Source of the DNA: Gammaproteobacteria bacterium
Lineage (GTDB): Bacteria; Pseudomonadota; Gammaproteobacteria; Steroidobacterales; Woeseiaceae
NCBI GenBank assembly: GCA_024639825.1
Contig: JAHEGH010000008.1
Coordinates: forward strand, 19,153-83,152
Length of the DNA: 64,000 nucleotides
Direction: 5' to 3'
Of this stretch, positions 47,083 to 59,398 are shown in pieces. Position numbers and translations under genes: made by a program. The notes below the pieces were generated by a model. It was given only the letters and a program-made list of their open reading frames with translations, searched no databases and was not told where the DNA came from. Numbering within the stretch: position 1 is the first letter of the stretch; every line of letters starts with the position of its first letter.

Positions 47083-48570
47083 TTAGTTGCCCGACCGAAC
47101 GCGGCGAACCGCATCGTTCCAGCCGGCGAGAAGTCGCTCGCGCCGATCAGCTTTCATTTCGGGCTCGAACAATGCGTCGCGTTTCCACAATTCGCCAATG
47201 GCATCCGGTGAGCTGACGACGCCCGCCTGGTAGCCTGCGAGGTACGCGGCACCCAGCACCGTCGATTCGACATTCTCGGGGCGCTCCACCGGGATATTGA
47301 GAACATCCGAAAGAAACTGAAGAAACCAGTCGTTGGCTACCATGCCACCATCGACGCGGATGACGCTCGGTTTGATGCCATCCTCCGACATTGCGGCAAT
47401 GAGATCACAAGTCTGATAGGCGACCGATTGCAGCGTCGCCGTGACAATATCATCGCGGCTGCTGCCGCGCGTCAGCCCGAGTATTGCGCCGCGAGCGTCG
47501 GGGTCCCAGTAAGGTGCACCCAAGCCCGCGAAGGCGGGCACGACATAGACATCGTCGACGACGCCCGTCGCACGGGCAATGACCTCGGACTCCGACGCCG
47601 AGTGGATAACGCGCAGTTCATCACGTAGCCATTGCATGGCCGAGCCCGCCACAAACACACTGCCTTCAAGGCCGTAGGTCACTTCGCCATTGATGCGCAT
47701 CGCGATCGTCGTGAGCAGCTGATTCTCGGAGTGCAGCGCGTTGCCGCCTGTATTTGCAATAACAAAACAGCCGGTGCCGTAAGTGCTCTTGGTCATGCCC
47801 GGTTCAAACCCGGCCTGCCCAATGAGGGCGGCCTGCTGGTCGCCAGCTATGCCGCAAACCGGTACGTCACCACCAACACTGTCGTCGGTAGCCCAGCCGA
47901 AGTCCGCAGCGCAGTCACGCACTTCGGGCAATAGTTCACGAGGAATCGCAAACATCGCGAGCAGTTCCTCATCCCATTCCTGTGAATGAATATTGAACAA
48001 CAGCGTGCGTGATGCGTTGGTCGCATCCGTGGCATGAACCCTGCCGCCGGTTAGGCGCCACAGCAGGAAGCTGTCGATCGTGCCGAATGCAAGCTTGCCT
48101 GCTTCGGCCTTTTGGCGAACGCCGGCAATATTGTCGAGAATCCAGGCGATCTTGCTGCCGGAGAAATAGGGATCCAGGCGCAAACCGGTCTTGTTGCTGA
48201 CCGTCGCCTCAAGGCCATCATCCTTCAGGGCCTGGCAATACGCAGCTGTCCTTCGGTCTTGCCAAACGATGGCGTTGTATACGCACTCGCCGGTGTCGCG
48301 ATCCCAAATCAGGGTTGTCTCGCGCTGGTTGGTAATGCCGATCGCGGAGATATCAGCGGCGACAGCGCCAGCCTTGTTCAGCGCATCGCGTGTTACCGAG
48401 GTGACGGAGTCCCAGATCGCTTCCGGATCGTGTTCGACCCAGCCCGGCTGCGGGTAGATTTGTGGAAACTCCTGCTGCGCGCTTGCCACGACGCGTGCGT
48501 CGTGATTGTAGATGACAGTGCGGCTGCTGCTGGTGCCCTGATCGATGGCAAGCAGGAATTTTCCTTTCAT
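47083..48570 (-). CDS. glpK: Glycerol kinase
   Basis: [82 protein letters not shown]. Confidence 0.97.
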   Translation of the reverse strand: MKGKFLLAIDQGTSSSRTVIYNHDARVVASAQQEFPQIYPQPGWVEHDPEAIWDSVTSVTRDALNKAGAVAADISAIGITNQRETTLIWDRDTGECVYNAIVWQDRRTAAYCQALKDDGLEATVSNKTGLRLDPYFSGSKIAWILDNIAGVRQKAEAGKLAFGTIDSFLLWRLTGGRVHATDATNASRTLLFNIHSQEWDEELLAMFAIPRELLPEVRDCAADFGWATDDSVGGDVPVCGIAGDQQAALIGQAGFEPGMTKSTYGTGCFVIANTGGNALHSENQLLTTIAMRINGEVTYGLEGSVFVAGSAMQWLRDELRVIHSASESEVIARATGVVDDVYVVPAFAGLGAPYWDPDARGAILGLTRGSSRDDIVTATLQSVAYQTCDLIAAMSEDGIKPSVIRVDGGMVANDWFLQFLSDVLNIPVERPENVESTVLGAAYLAGYQAGVVSSPDAIGELWKRDALFEPEMKADRRERLLAGWNDAVRRVRSGN

Positions 48571-49073
48571 GATGCGTCCGGTTTAATACTGAATAGCGGT
48601 TGCTTGATATGCATCCGCCGCCCCGCTTCGTCGGGCCAGGGATGCACGCCCTGATTGTCGGCGAATTTGGCGATGCACGCACGAATTTCGTCGGGCCACG
48701 GGGCGACGCGGCGAATGTTCGTATCGAAGTGCAGATTCATCCACTCACAGGTTGCCGCGAGAAATCCCTCCTCGGCATGGTACATACGCTGGAACTGGTG
48801 AATGCGCTTATCGTCGAACGCGAGAATCTGCGCCGTTACAACGTATTGCGCGCCTTCAAGGATTTCACGTTGCCACGTCACATGGGACTCGACCGCAATT
48901 GTCGAACTGCTGTGTACCCTCACATATTCCTCGTTCAGTCCGAACTGGCCCCAGAGCACGTCAACCGCCTGGTCAAAGGCAAGCAGATAGTAAGCAACGT
49001 TCATGTGATCGTTAATGTCGATCCACTCGGGCAGGACCTGCCCGCGCATGACTTCAACTCCCTGCATGGTCAC
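48567..49073 (-). CDS. Hotdog-fold acyl-CoA thioesterase
   Basis: [26 protein letters not shown], hotdog-like; C-terminal ATGA overlap with glpK. Confidence 0.85.
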   Translation of the reverse strand: MTMQGVEVMRGQVLPEWIDINDHMNVAYYLLAFDQAVDVLWGQFGLNEEYVRVHSSSTIAVESHVTWQREILEGAQYVVTAQILAFDDKRIHQFQRMYHAEEGFLAATCEWMNLHFDTNIRRVAPWPDEIRACIAKFADNQGVHPWPDEAGRRMHIKQPLFSIKPDAS

Positions 49074-49084
49074 CAGGTCCCTCT

Positions 49085-51022
<1,938 letters not shown>

Positions 51023-51116
51023 TTCTTCGGAACTTTTGTGGGTGAAACAGGAGAGCTTGCCAGTATCCATAATTACCGCCTTGTGTCCATGCCGTGCACT
51101 CAGTAATACTGGTCGC

Positions 51117-51707
51117 ATGTCTTCCACATTTTTGATTTCACTAATCATTATCGCCGTGCTCGCCGTTGGCGCCTGGCTTTGGATTACGCAGCGCGGCCTG
51201 CGCGCCACGCCGCCGCAACTGAATCCCGGCTCGCCCCTGCCGGACTTTCGGGCTGCCGATGAACAGGGTGACCCTGTGCGCTCGATTGAATTACACGGCT
51301 CACCAGCGGTGTTGTTGTTCGTTCGGGGTAACTGGTGTCCTTTTTGCAGCCGCCAGGTCAGTAACCTGACGCAACACTATCGCGACATCGTGGATCTGGG
51401 CGCAAGACTCATCCTGATCACGCCCAAGCCGCTCGAAACGACGCGACGTGTTGCGGAGTTCTTCAAGGTCGAATTCGATTTCTGGCTGGACGATCAACTG
51501 GCCGTGACAAAGCAACTCGGTCTGTTACAAAAGGGCGGCGTACCCAGCGACTATGACAAGGAATACGGCGCGGACACGGTATGGCCTACGGCGATGGTGG
51601 TCGATGCGGCCGGTATCATTCGTTACACCGAGTTATCGAAGCATATTTCAGATCGGCCCGACCCGGAAACCCTGCTGCACGAAATCAGGAAAACGCTCAA
51701 AACCTGA
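51117..51707 (+). CDS. Membrane-anchored peroxiredoxin-like (AhpC/TSA/redoxin) protein
   Basis: N-terminal TM; LFVRGNWCPFCSRQVSNLTQHYRDI; start Met 51117. Confidence 0.88.
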   Translation: MSSTFLISLIIIAVLAVGAWLWITQRGLRATPPQLNPGSPLPDFRAADEQGDPVRSIELHGSPAVLLFVRGNWCPFCSRQVSNLTQHYRDIVDLGARLILITPKPLETTRRVAEFFKVEFDFWLDDQLAVTKQLGLLQKGGVPSDYDKEYGADTVWPTAMVVDAAGIIRYTELSKHISDRPDPETLLHEIRKTLKT

Positions 51708-52437
51708 CGCCTACCGCCTTGCACAGGAAGCGCATGAAGGGTTCGGCGGACTTGAACGATGACTCGACGGTCTTTTGAAACTGCGGTTTCAGGCAATCCT
51801 CGAGTTCGAGTGAGCGGACCGCGATAAAACTCTTGCGCTTGATATCGTCGATGCAATCATGATCCCTGTCGAACCCGCGTGGCGGCCTCGTCAGCTGTTC
51901 CCCACCCAGTGAGAAATGGCGGCTGAAAGAGCGATCGCCCACAGCGCGTTGCCACTCCAGCGGTTTCGCGGCGATGCGCTCGCGAATGCCACGCAAGGGG
52001 TCTGCGTCCGGCCGCCACATGCCGGCGCCGAGAAATACTTCGTCCGGGTCGATATGTACGTAATACCCCGGCGAGTGCACGTCTTTCGCCTGCTCATGGC
52101 GAAACTGGATACCAATGTTAGTCTTGTAGGGCAGCTTGTTCTTCGAGAAACGCGTGTCACGATAAACGCGCATCAGCGAGCCGCCAACACGCGTGGGTAC
52201 TGCCGTGAAGCGGGGCGCAAACTCGGCCAGCGGTTCCTGCATCGAGATGATAAATCGCAGGGCTACATCGAGAACGTCGTCTTCGTAACGACGCTTGTGT
52301 TCCTTGAACCACTCGCGATTGTTATTGGCTTTGAGCTCCTCGAGGAAGCGGATGCTGCGCGGCTCGAAACAGGCGTAACGGGCCAATTCAGCCGCTCGCC
52401 TTATCGGCTTCCAGGCAGACGAAATCCTTTTCGACAA
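51697..52437 (-). CDS. DUF2461/TIGR02453 family protein (true start uncertain)
   Basis: SIRFLEELKANNNREWFKEHKRRYEDDV...VGGSLMRVYRDTRFSKNKLPYKTNIGIQFRHE...PGYYVHIDPDEVFLGAGMWRP. Confidence 0.88.
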   Translation of the reverse strand: MSKRISSAWKPIRRAAELARYACFEPRSIRFLEELKANNNREWFKEHKRRYEDDVLDVALRFIISMQEPLAEFAPRFTAVPTRVGGSLMRVYRDTRFSKNKLPYKTNIGIQFRHEQAKDVHSPGYYVHIDPDEVFLGAGMWRPDADPLRGIRERIAAKPLEWQRAVGDRSFSRHFSLGGEQLTRPPRGFDRDHDCIDDIKRKSFIAVRSLELEDCLKPQFQKTVESSFKSAEPFMRFLCKAVGVRF

Positions 52438-52726
52438 GAATCTTCAGCTTCTCCCCGTCGACCAGGACCTGTTCACCGTCAATCGAGAGCTGGTCGCTTG
52501 TTGCCCAGGCGAGCACAGCGGTCTCCGGAAGGCGGACGATGATCTCGCTTTCGGAGAAGAATGCGGCCGGGTTGACGCTCGCCGGGCTGCTTTCAAGAGA
52601 ATAACGAAACGTCCGACCACCAGGGAATTGGGTACTCGCGGTGATGAGCCCTTTTTCCCGCAATGCGTCCACCTCCCCACGCATCAGGCGGAGTCCTATG
52701 GAATTGTCGTGGATTCTCAGTTTCAC
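52388..52726 (-). CDS. Small conserved MKLRI...LRL family protein of unknown function
   Basis: MKLRIHDNSIGLRLMRGEVDALREKGLI; compact beta-rich domain. Confidence 0.7.
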   Translation of the reverse strand: MKLRIHDNSIGLRLMRGEVDALREKGLITASTQFPGGRTFRYSLESSPASVNPAAFFSESEIIVRLPETAVLAWATSDQLSIDGEQVLVDGEKLKILVEKDFVCLEADKASG

Positions 52727-52737
52727 AAAGGGCGCTT

Positions 52738-52904
52738 CTTATGGTTTCAGGTATCGGTTAAAGCAAAAAAGGAAATTTATGCCCGCACACATACCTCGCA
52801 ACACTTCCGTGTCGCCCCCTTGTGCGTCGGCAGGTCTGCCTCGACGCCCGGCATTACAGCCACATCCCGCGACCGGATTCGTTCCGGATCGCTATTTGTT
52901 TTTT
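52738..52904 (+). ncRNA. Candidate structured small RNA ending in an intrinsic terminator (5' end undefined)
   Basis: No + strand gene nearby; internal hairpin GGCA-ggtc-TGCC; terminator at 52869-52904. Confidence 0.35.
52869..52904 (+). terminator. Plus-strand intrinsic terminator with no annotated plus-strand gene upstream
   Basis: GCGACCGGA-ttcgt-TCCGGATCGC (one bulge) followed by tatttgtttttt. Confidence 0.65.
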
Positions 52905-52933
52905 GTTATGGAGTAGTGCTGCAACAGAACGGA

Positions 52934-53146
52934 CTAATCCGCCATAACGTTTTCGGCCTGCGGACCTTTCTGCCCCTGGGTCACTTCCATGGTGACCTTC
53001 TGTCCTTCTTTCAGGGTTTTGAATCCTTCCATCTGGATTGCGGTGTGATGTACGAATACATCCTGACCGCCTTCGCGCTCGATGAAACCAAATCCCTTGT
53101 CATCGTTGAACCACTTAACGGTTCCTTGAACTCTTTCGCCAGACAT
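52934..53146 (-). CDS. Cold-shock domain protein, CspA family
   Basis: [30 protein letters not shown]. Confidence 0.97.
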   Translation of the reverse strand: MSGERVQGTVKWFNDDKGFGFIEREGGQDVFVHHTAIQMEGFKTLKEGQKVTMEVTQGQKGPQAENVMAD

Positions 53147-53404
53147 AACTACCTCTTACACAAACAATGCCGTACTTACGACGTTTCCTTTCGCCGTCCG
53201 TATTGCGACGGCAGCCCCGATGTTACTAGCAAATTTAGTGGATTTGCCTCCCCCAAGTACCCGGAAAACGGCAATAAGTTGGTAATCCCGCTCTGATAAT
53301 CCCGTGATTAAAGGGGTTTGCGGGAAAATCCTGGTGCGGCCCGATTTTGGCGCAAATGTGAATCTGATCGTGAAATTGTCCGGGATTGCGCAGTCTGCTT
53401 AGGA

Positions 53405-54556
53405 TCAGGCCCGTTTCTTGACGTAACGGCCATCGAGCTTCTCGACTGAATCACAACCGACAAGTGCCAGCGCCCGCTTCACTTCGGCCTGCAATAAGTC
53501 CAGACCGCGTTCCACACCCGCCTGGCCACCGGCCGCGAGCGGGTACAGGTAACCACGACCAATACTGCACGCATTCGCACCGAGCGCGAGCGCCTTGACG
53601 ATATGCGTACCACGCCGGACGCCGCCATCGCAGATGATTTCCAGTCGGTCGCGCAATGCGTCGGCGACAGCCGGAATGCAGTCCACCGGGGCTGGCGATC
53701 CTTCGAGCTGGCGTCCGCCATGATTCGAGAGCATGACCGCTGTAGCCCCTGAGTCAGCCGCTTTACGACAGTCCTCGACCGTCTGCACACCCTTGATAAC
53801 CAGCGGGCCGCCCCATTCCGCAGCGAGCCACTCGACATCCTTCCAGGTCAGCGAGCGGTCAAACTGGCTGTCAATGAACTCCATAACATTGGAGTCGGTA
53901 AATTTCTGAACATTCTCGCCCTGGGTAATATTGACGAGCTCCATGTCCTTGCGGATAACCGCCCGGTAGAGCCAGCCCGGGTGGCGCAGCATGCTCGGAA
54001 CGCTGGCAAGCGCCGGCCTCGCGGTCGCCATCATGCCGTAGACGTAGTCGCGCTCACGATTCCCGGCAACCGGCGTATCGACCGTCAGGCACAGTGCTGT
54101 GTATTGGCTCGCCTTGCAGCGCTCGATGAACGCGCGGGTCATCTCGCGATCCCTGAACACGTATATCTGGAAAACCTTGGGGTGGTCACCGATCACGCCG
54201 ACGTCTTCGATAGTCGTCGTGCCGACCGTGGACAGGCTGTACGGCATACCAAATTTTTCGGCGGCCCTCACAACGGCGGGTTCCCCTCCCGCGTTGAACA
54301 ACCTGGATGCGCCGGTCGGCGCGATCATCACGGGCCAGTCGATCTGTTTCCCGAATAACGTCGTTTGCATTTGAATATTGCTGACATTCGAGAGGTGCGC
54401 TGGCTGCAGTTCGTAGTCGTTAAAGGCCTCCGTATTGCGGCGCAGGGACCATTCGTCGTCAGCGCCACCGTCCAGATAGTGAAATACCGGTGCCGGCAGC
54501 TTACGTTTCGCAATACGCCGGAAATCCATGATGTTGAAACAGCGGTTTATGTTCAT
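53405..54556 (-). CDS. FMN-dependent alpha-hydroxy acid dehydrogenase (L-lactate dehydrogenase-like)
   Basis: FHYLDGGADDEWSLRRNTEAFNDYEL; MLSNHGGRQLEGSPAPVDCIPAV; CDGGVRRGTHIVKALALGA. Confidence 0.93.
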   Translation of the reverse strand: MNINRCFNIMDFRRIAKRKLPAPVFHYLDGGADDEWSLRRNTEAFNDYELQPAHLSNVSNIQMQTTLFGKQIDWPVMIAPTGASRLFNAGGEPAVVRAAEKFGMPYSLSTVGTTTIEDVGVIGDHPKVFQIYVFRDREMTRAFIERCKASQYTALCLTVDTPVAGNRERDYVYGMMATARPALASVPSMLRHPGWLYRAVIRKDMELVNITQGENVQKFTDSNVMEFIDSQFDRSLTWKDVEWLAAEWGGPLVIKGVQTVEDCRKAADSGATAVMLSNHGGRQLEGSPAPVDCIPAVADALRDRLEIICDGGVRRGTHIVKALALGANACSIGRGYLYPLAAGGQAGVERGLDLLQAEVKRALALVGCDSVEKLDGRYVKKRA

Positions 54557-54785
54557 AAATCTGATTATGCCGCAACACCGGTGGCCGTGTCCGATAGGAA
54601 CCCGCTCCCCGCGACTGGGGAAATTACCTAGTAGTCTCTAGGATATACGGTGCTTTTCGGACGGAAAAAATCGGGTAAGCTGCCAATCCATGAGAATTCA
54701 GTCAAAAGTCGAAGAAATCGCCAGGAAAGCCACTGCTCGTGTGCGGCTCAGGCGAGAATCTTCCTGACGCAAGAAGATCCGTCCG

Positions 54786-55691
54786 ATGCGAGCGCTCGCC
54801 ATCATCTCCCTGTTACTTGTCCTGGCACTGATGTCTGTCAGTACCTATACGCGGCTGGAAAGCGCCGGCATCGGCTGCGCCGACTGGCCGGCGTGCTACG
54901 GTCTTATCGGTGACATCGGAGACGAAACGCGAGCCTTTGGAGGCACGATTGAACGCCTGGTTGCCGGCGGCTTGCTGCTGCTAATGCTCGCAACGACCGT
55001 GATCTCACTGCGCCAGCAACGCGATCGTCTCTTGTCACTGGTGTTGCTCGGCCTGGCCGTATTCCTGGTCTGGCAGGGAATCTATTCTAATGAACTGCAT
55101 AGCCCTGCCGTGGTTATGAGTAACCTGGGCGGTGAATTTGCATTGGTCGGTTTGCTCGGCTGGATGATTTTTCGCCGTGCCCGACCCCATGCGAATGCCT
55201 CGTACAGAGTGCGTCGCTGGGTGGTGGCGGCGCTCGTGCTGCTGTGTATCCAGATAGCGCTTGGCGGACTGACCAGCGCCAACTTTGCCGCTACCGCCTG
55301 TACATCCCTTCCCGATTGCCACGGATCCTGGTTGCCGGGCAGCGACCTGGCAACGGCGTTCGACCTGTCTCGCCAGCATGAACTCGGACCAACGGGTATT
55401 GCACTGGGTGGTGCCGAGCGCGCTGATATTCACAAGTTGCATCGACTTGTAGCAGCGGTAACGCTCCTGACTGCATTGATTGCCGGTGGCTTTGCCCTGG
55501 CAGGCCGCATGGGCATGACGGCGGTCTTCGTCATCGCAGTTGCTGCGCTCGAATTTTCCGTTGGCGCTGCCGCGATTGTCTCGGATCTTCCGATCGGTAT
55601 CGCCGTCGCCCATCACCTGCTGGCCGCCATCCTGCTACTCGGCCTGCTGCGTTTACATGCATTGTGCAGGAACCGACAGGCGCTACTGTAA
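54786..55691 (+). CDS. CtaA/COX15 family heme A synthase-like protein, cysteine-pair type
   Basis: TYTRLESAGIGCADWPAC, CTSLPDCHG, DIHKLHRLVA, VAHHLLAAILLLGLL; multi-TM. Confidence 0.88.
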   Translation: MRALAIISLLLVLALMSVSTYTRLESAGIGCADWPACYGLIGDIGDETRAFGGTIERLVAGGLLLLMLATTVISLRQQRDRLLSLVLLGLAVFLVWQGIYSNELHSPAVVMSNLGGEFALVGLLGWMIFRRARPHANASYRVRRWVVAALVLLCIQIALGGLTSANFAATACTSLPDCHGSWLPGSDLATAFDLSRQHELGPTGIALGGAERADIHKLHRLVAAVTLLTALIAGGFALAGRMGMTAVFVIAVAALEFSVGAAAIVSDLPIGIAVAHHLLAAILLLGLLRLHALCRNRQALL

Positions 55692-56726
55692 ATGAATATT
55701 GATTTGGAACGGCAGGCACAAAACCGCACCGTCGCCTACTGGCTGCTGCTCTGCTGCGGCCTCGTTTTTATCATGGTGGTCCTCGGCGGTTTCACGCGGC
55801 TGACTGGCTCCGGCCTGTCCATGGTGAACTGGCAGCCCTTGATGGGGATCCTGCCGCCCATGGGCGATGCCGAATGGCAGCGTGTTTTTGAGATGTATCA
55901 GCAGAGCCCTGAATTTCAAAAAGTAAACTACAGTTTTGGTGTTGACGAGTTCAAGGGCATCTTCTGGCTTGAGTATCTGCACCGGCTGCTCGGCCGCCTG
56001 ATTGGCATCGTCTTTTTCGTGCCGTTCGTTTACTTCTTCGCCCGTGGATATATCCAGCGCAACGAGTGGGCCAAGTACCTGCTCATGTTCATCCTCGGCG
56101 GCATGCAGGGACTGCTTGGTTGGTACATGGTCAAGAGCGGACTCGTCGATGTACCGCGCGTCAGCCAGTATCGCCTTACAGCGCACCTGGTAGCGGCTTT
56201 TACCATCTACGCCTACATGTTCTGGGTCGCGATGTCGCTCCTGTTTCCACACTCCGGGAACGCCGGAAAACATCCCTGGTATGGGAAGACGCTCGCGCTT
56301 GCCACGCTAATATCTGTCACTATCATATCGGGCGGTTTCGTCGCGGGCCTCAGGGCCGGCAAGATCTACAACACGTTTCCAATGATGGGCGACTACTGGT
56401 TCCCGCCCGGCCTCATGGCGCTGGAGCCGTACTGGCGCAATTTTTTCGATAATATGGCGACCGTACAGTTCGACCATCGCTGGCTGGCGACTACGACGTT
56501 TGTACTCATCGTCGTCTTCTGGTTCAGGGCGCGCAAAGCCGACTTGCCGGCACGCGCACGAACCGCGGTTAACGCGCTGTTGCATACGGCCGTTTTGCAG
56601 TTTGCGCTTGGCATCACGACACTGCTTCTGGCAGTACCTGTGGTCCTCGGCGCGGCTCACCAGGGCGTTGCGATGCTCTTGTTTACCGTCGCCCTGTACC
56701 TTGTTCATGCATTAAGGAGAATCTGA
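55692..56726 (+). CDS. ctaA: COX15/CtaA family heme A synthase, Cys-pair-lacking type
   Basis: VVLGGFTRLTGSGLSMVNWQPLMGILPP; FWLEYLHRLLGRLIG; GGMQGLLGWYMVKSGL; RLTAHLVAAF. Confidence 0.93.
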   Translation: MNIDLERQAQNRTVAYWLLLCCGLVFIMVVLGGFTRLTGSGLSMVNWQPLMGILPPMGDAEWQRVFEMYQQSPEFQKVNYSFGVDEFKGIFWLEYLHRLLGRLIGIVFFVPFVYFFARGYIQRNEWAKYLLMFILGGMQGLLGWYMVKSGLVDVPRVSQYRLTAHLVAAFTIYAYMFWVAMSLLFPHSGNAGKHPWYGKTLALATLISVTIISGGFVAGLRAGKIYNTFPMMGDYWFPPGLMALEPYWRNFFDNMATVQFDHRWLATTTFVLIVVFWFRARKADLPARARTAVNALLHTAVLQFALGITTLLLAVPVVLGAAHQGVAMLLFTVALYLVHALRRI

Positions 56727-58105
56727 TGCAGGTTTGTTTCGACCAGGACCTCATCGTCCGATATGGCGGCCGCGGCCCACGCTACACGTCTTACCCGACC
56801 GCACTGCAATTCAATGACGAGCTGACCCAGGCTGATTACGAAGCCAAGGCGAAGGAAAGCAATGAAAGCGATGTGCCGTTATCGCTATACGTCCACATCC
56901 CCTTCTGCCATTCGCTTTGCTACTACTGTGGCTGCAACAAAATCGTCACTCGCAATGAAGATCGCGTTTCCCGTTACATGGAGATGCTGTATCGCGAAAT
57001 TGACATGCAGTCCAAGCTTTTCGATCGCAAACGTAAAGTCGAACAGCTGCATTTTGGCGGCGGCACACCGACCTACCTCGATAAGGAGCAGCTCGGTGCG
57101 CTCATGGATCATCTGCGCAATTCCTTTACGTTCGACGAAAGCGAGGCCCACGAGTTTTCAATCGAGGTAGATCCGCGCACTGTAGACGCTGAACGTATTC
57201 GTGAACTACGCGCCCTCGGCTTCAATCGCCTGAGCCTCGGTATCCAGGACTTTTACGAGCCCGTGCAAAAAGCCGTCAACCGGGCGCAGTCACCGGAAGA
57301 AGTCCAGGCGCTGGTCGACAGTGCGCGCGAAGCCGGTTTCGGTTCAATTTCGTTCGACCTGATTTACGGCCTGCCGCTGCAAACTGTCGAGACGTTTGAC
57401 AAGACGCTCGACATCGCTATCGCCATGAAGCCCGACCGACTGGCCGTTTACAACTACGCGCATCTGCCAGAGCGGTTCAAAGGCCAGCGCATGATTAATT
57501 CAGACGATATTCCATCCCCGGAAACGAAGCTGGATCTTTTGCATCATACGATCGACAAGCTATGTGACGCCGGCTACATATACATTGGCATGGACCACTT
57601 CGCGTTACCCGACGACGAGCTGGTGCTGGCGCGTGAAAACGGCACGCTGCAGCGTAACTTCCAGGGCTATTCGACGCACCGTCAATGCGACCTGGTCTCA
57701 CTCGGCGTCAGCGGTATCGGCGGTATCGGCAACATGTTCGCGCAGAATGCAGTTTCGACGATCGAATACGAAGAGATCATCGAACGGGGCGAGTTGCCCA
57801 TCAAGAAGGGCCTGCTGGTTGACGATGACGACCTGTTGCGCGCGGCCGTTATCCAGGACCTTATGTGCTACGACAGCCTGTCATACGATGACTTCGGCGC
57901 CAGGCACAACGTCGACTTCCGCGAGTACTTCGCGGAAGAGATCAAGAAGCTCAAGGTGCTGGAAGACGATGACCTCATCGAACTCAGTGACGAGGGCATC
58001 GGCATTACGCCGAAAGGCCGCTTGTTGCTACGCAACATCGCGATGACGTTTGATCGGTACATCGATCTTGAGGAAAACGAACACCGGTTCTCGAAAGCCA
58101 TCTGA
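56726..58105 (+). CDS. hemN: Oxygen-independent coproporphyrinogen III oxidase (radical SAM)
   Basis: YVHIPFCHSLCYYCGCNKIVTR; LHFGGGTPTYL; GPRYTSYPTA. Confidence 0.97.
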   Translation: MQVCFDQDLIVRYGGRGPRYTSYPTALQFNDELTQADYEAKAKESNESDVPLSLYVHIPFCHSLCYYCGCNKIVTRNEDRVSRYMEMLYREIDMQSKLFDRKRKVEQLHFGGGTPTYLDKEQLGALMDHLRNSFTFDESEAHEFSIEVDPRTVDAERIRELRALGFNRLSLGIQDFYEPVQKAVNRAQSPEEVQALVDSAREAGFGSISFDLIYGLPLQTVETFDKTLDIAIAMKPDRLAVYNYAHLPERFKGQRMINSDDIPSPETKLDLLHHTIDKLCDAGYIYIGMDHFALPDDELVLARENGTLQRNFQGYSTHRQCDLVSLGVSGIGGIGNMFAQNAVSTIEYEEIIERGELPIKKGLLVDDDDLLRAAVIQDLMCYDSLSYDDFGARHNVDFREYFAEEIKKLKVLEDDDLIELSDEGIGITPKGRLLLRNIAMTFDRYIDLEENEHRFSKAI

Positions 58106-58139
58106 CTCGAAGCAAGGGAAGACGGCCCGGAGCAGGCAG

Positions 58140-58162
58140 CCGAACACGCCTCGCGTGTTTGG
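58140..58162. terminator. Hairpin downstream of hemN, possible terminator
   Basis: CCGAACACGC-ctc-GCGTGTTTGG 10-bp stem (one G-T pair); weak U-tract. Confidence 0.45.
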
Positions 58163-58297
58163 TTGTCGCCACGTAATTCCGTCGATCTGCCAGCTCGGCT
58201 ATGGATTCGGCTACCTGCTCCGAACCGCCTCCATCCATCCACGCAGCGTGTTCGGGGATGTTTTCCGCGGGGCCCTTTTTCGCTACTGAACGTTGAA

Positions 58298-59290
58298 TCA
58301 GCCGACTTCGGTTAACCAGCCATGCGTGTCAGGTTCGAGTCCGTACTGAATGTTTTGCAAAGCGGTCTGGAGTTTCTTCCGGTTTGGCCCTGGCTGTCCG
58401 TCCCGGACCGGTATTTCCTTGCCGTTGTAAACGAGCGCACCAACCGGTGCCAGCGTTGCCGCCGTACCCGAGAGACAAGCCTCATACGTCTTCACTTTCT
58501 CGAGAAGCTCATCGACTGTGAACTGGCGTTCGGAGATTGTGTAGCCAAGCTCCGCGCCGAGCTTCAGGATCGAATCGCGGGTCATGCCGTGCAGGAAGGT
58601 CGAGTCCAGCGACTTGGTAATGATCTCGTCATCACTGATTAACAGGAAGTTTGCCGCGCCGGTTTCCTGAACATCGCCCTGGGGGCAAAACAGAACCTGG
58701 TCGACGCCGTATTTTTCTTTCGCATCCAGCGTCGGGCCGAGTGCAGCGGCGTAGTTGCCGCCTGTCTTGGTGCTGCCAAGCTGCTCCGTCGTGCGCGCCT
58801 TCTTATCCTCCACCAGCAGTTTCAGTGCTGCAGCACCGCCGGCGAAATAGTCGCCAACCGGCGACGCCAGAACGAACAACGTCGCTTCGGATGATGGAGC
58901 GGCTGCCGCGCCGATGTTTTCGAGCGTGCCGATCAACGTGGGCCTCAGGTAAAGCGAGGCCGGCGGTTCCGGAATGTCAGCAAGATTGTGGTGCACGACA
59001 TCGATGACCATCCCGGCCAGCATGTCGGCATCCGGAATCGGCAACCGCAGCGATGCGGCACTGCGCTGCATTCTTGCCACATGGTCGTGCAAACGGAAAA
59101 TGCGGCCTTTCCCATCACTCCATCGGTAGGCCTTGAAGCCCTCGAAGCAGGTACTCGCGTAGTGAAATATGTGAGCTGCCGGGTGCATGGGCAGCGGTGC
59201 CAGTGGTTGTATCGACGGCGCGCTCCAAGCGCCATCGGCGTACGTTGCGATCGCGATGTGATCGCAAAATTCTGTGCCAAAAGGCTTCAT
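58298..59290 (-). CDS. ilvE: Branched-chain amino acid aminotransferase
   Basis: HYASTCFEGFKAYR; LGSTKTGGNYAAALGP PLP lysine; VQETGAANFLLI; ACLSGTAATLAPVGAL. Confidence 0.95.
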   Translation of the reverse strand: MKPFGTEFCDHIAIATYADGAWSAPSIQPLAPLPMHPAAHIFHYASTCFEGFKAYRWSDGKGRIFRLHDHVARMQRSAASLRLPIPDADMLAGMVIDVVHHNLADIPEPPASLYLRPTLIGTLENIGAAAAPSSEATLFVLASPVGDYFAGGAAALKLLVEDKKARTTEQLGSTKTGGNYAAALGPTLDAKEKYGVDQVLFCPQGDVQETGAANFLLISDDEIITKSLDSTFLHGMTRDSILKLGAELGYTISERQFTVDELLEKVKTYEACLSGTAATLAPVGALVYNGKEIPVRDGQPGPNRKKLQTALQNIQYGLEPDTHGWLTEVG

Positions 59291-59398
59291 GGTGGTGTCC
59301 GAATGAATCTGAGGGCGCTACTTTGCCATCAATGGATGCTCGTTTGCCAGCGAGGATTGCACGTATTTGGCCACTACAGCGTACCGATTTCGTGGTAG

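Noticed and set aside
52628-53296. 222 aa plus-strand ORF spanning cspA
   Set aside because: Covers cspA antisense and the candidate terminator; no domain signature, codon pattern not convincing.
58322-58345. ggttcgagtcc stretch resembling a tRNA T-loop
   Set aside because: Lies in the coding 3' end of ilvE and no cloverleaf partner arms are evident.
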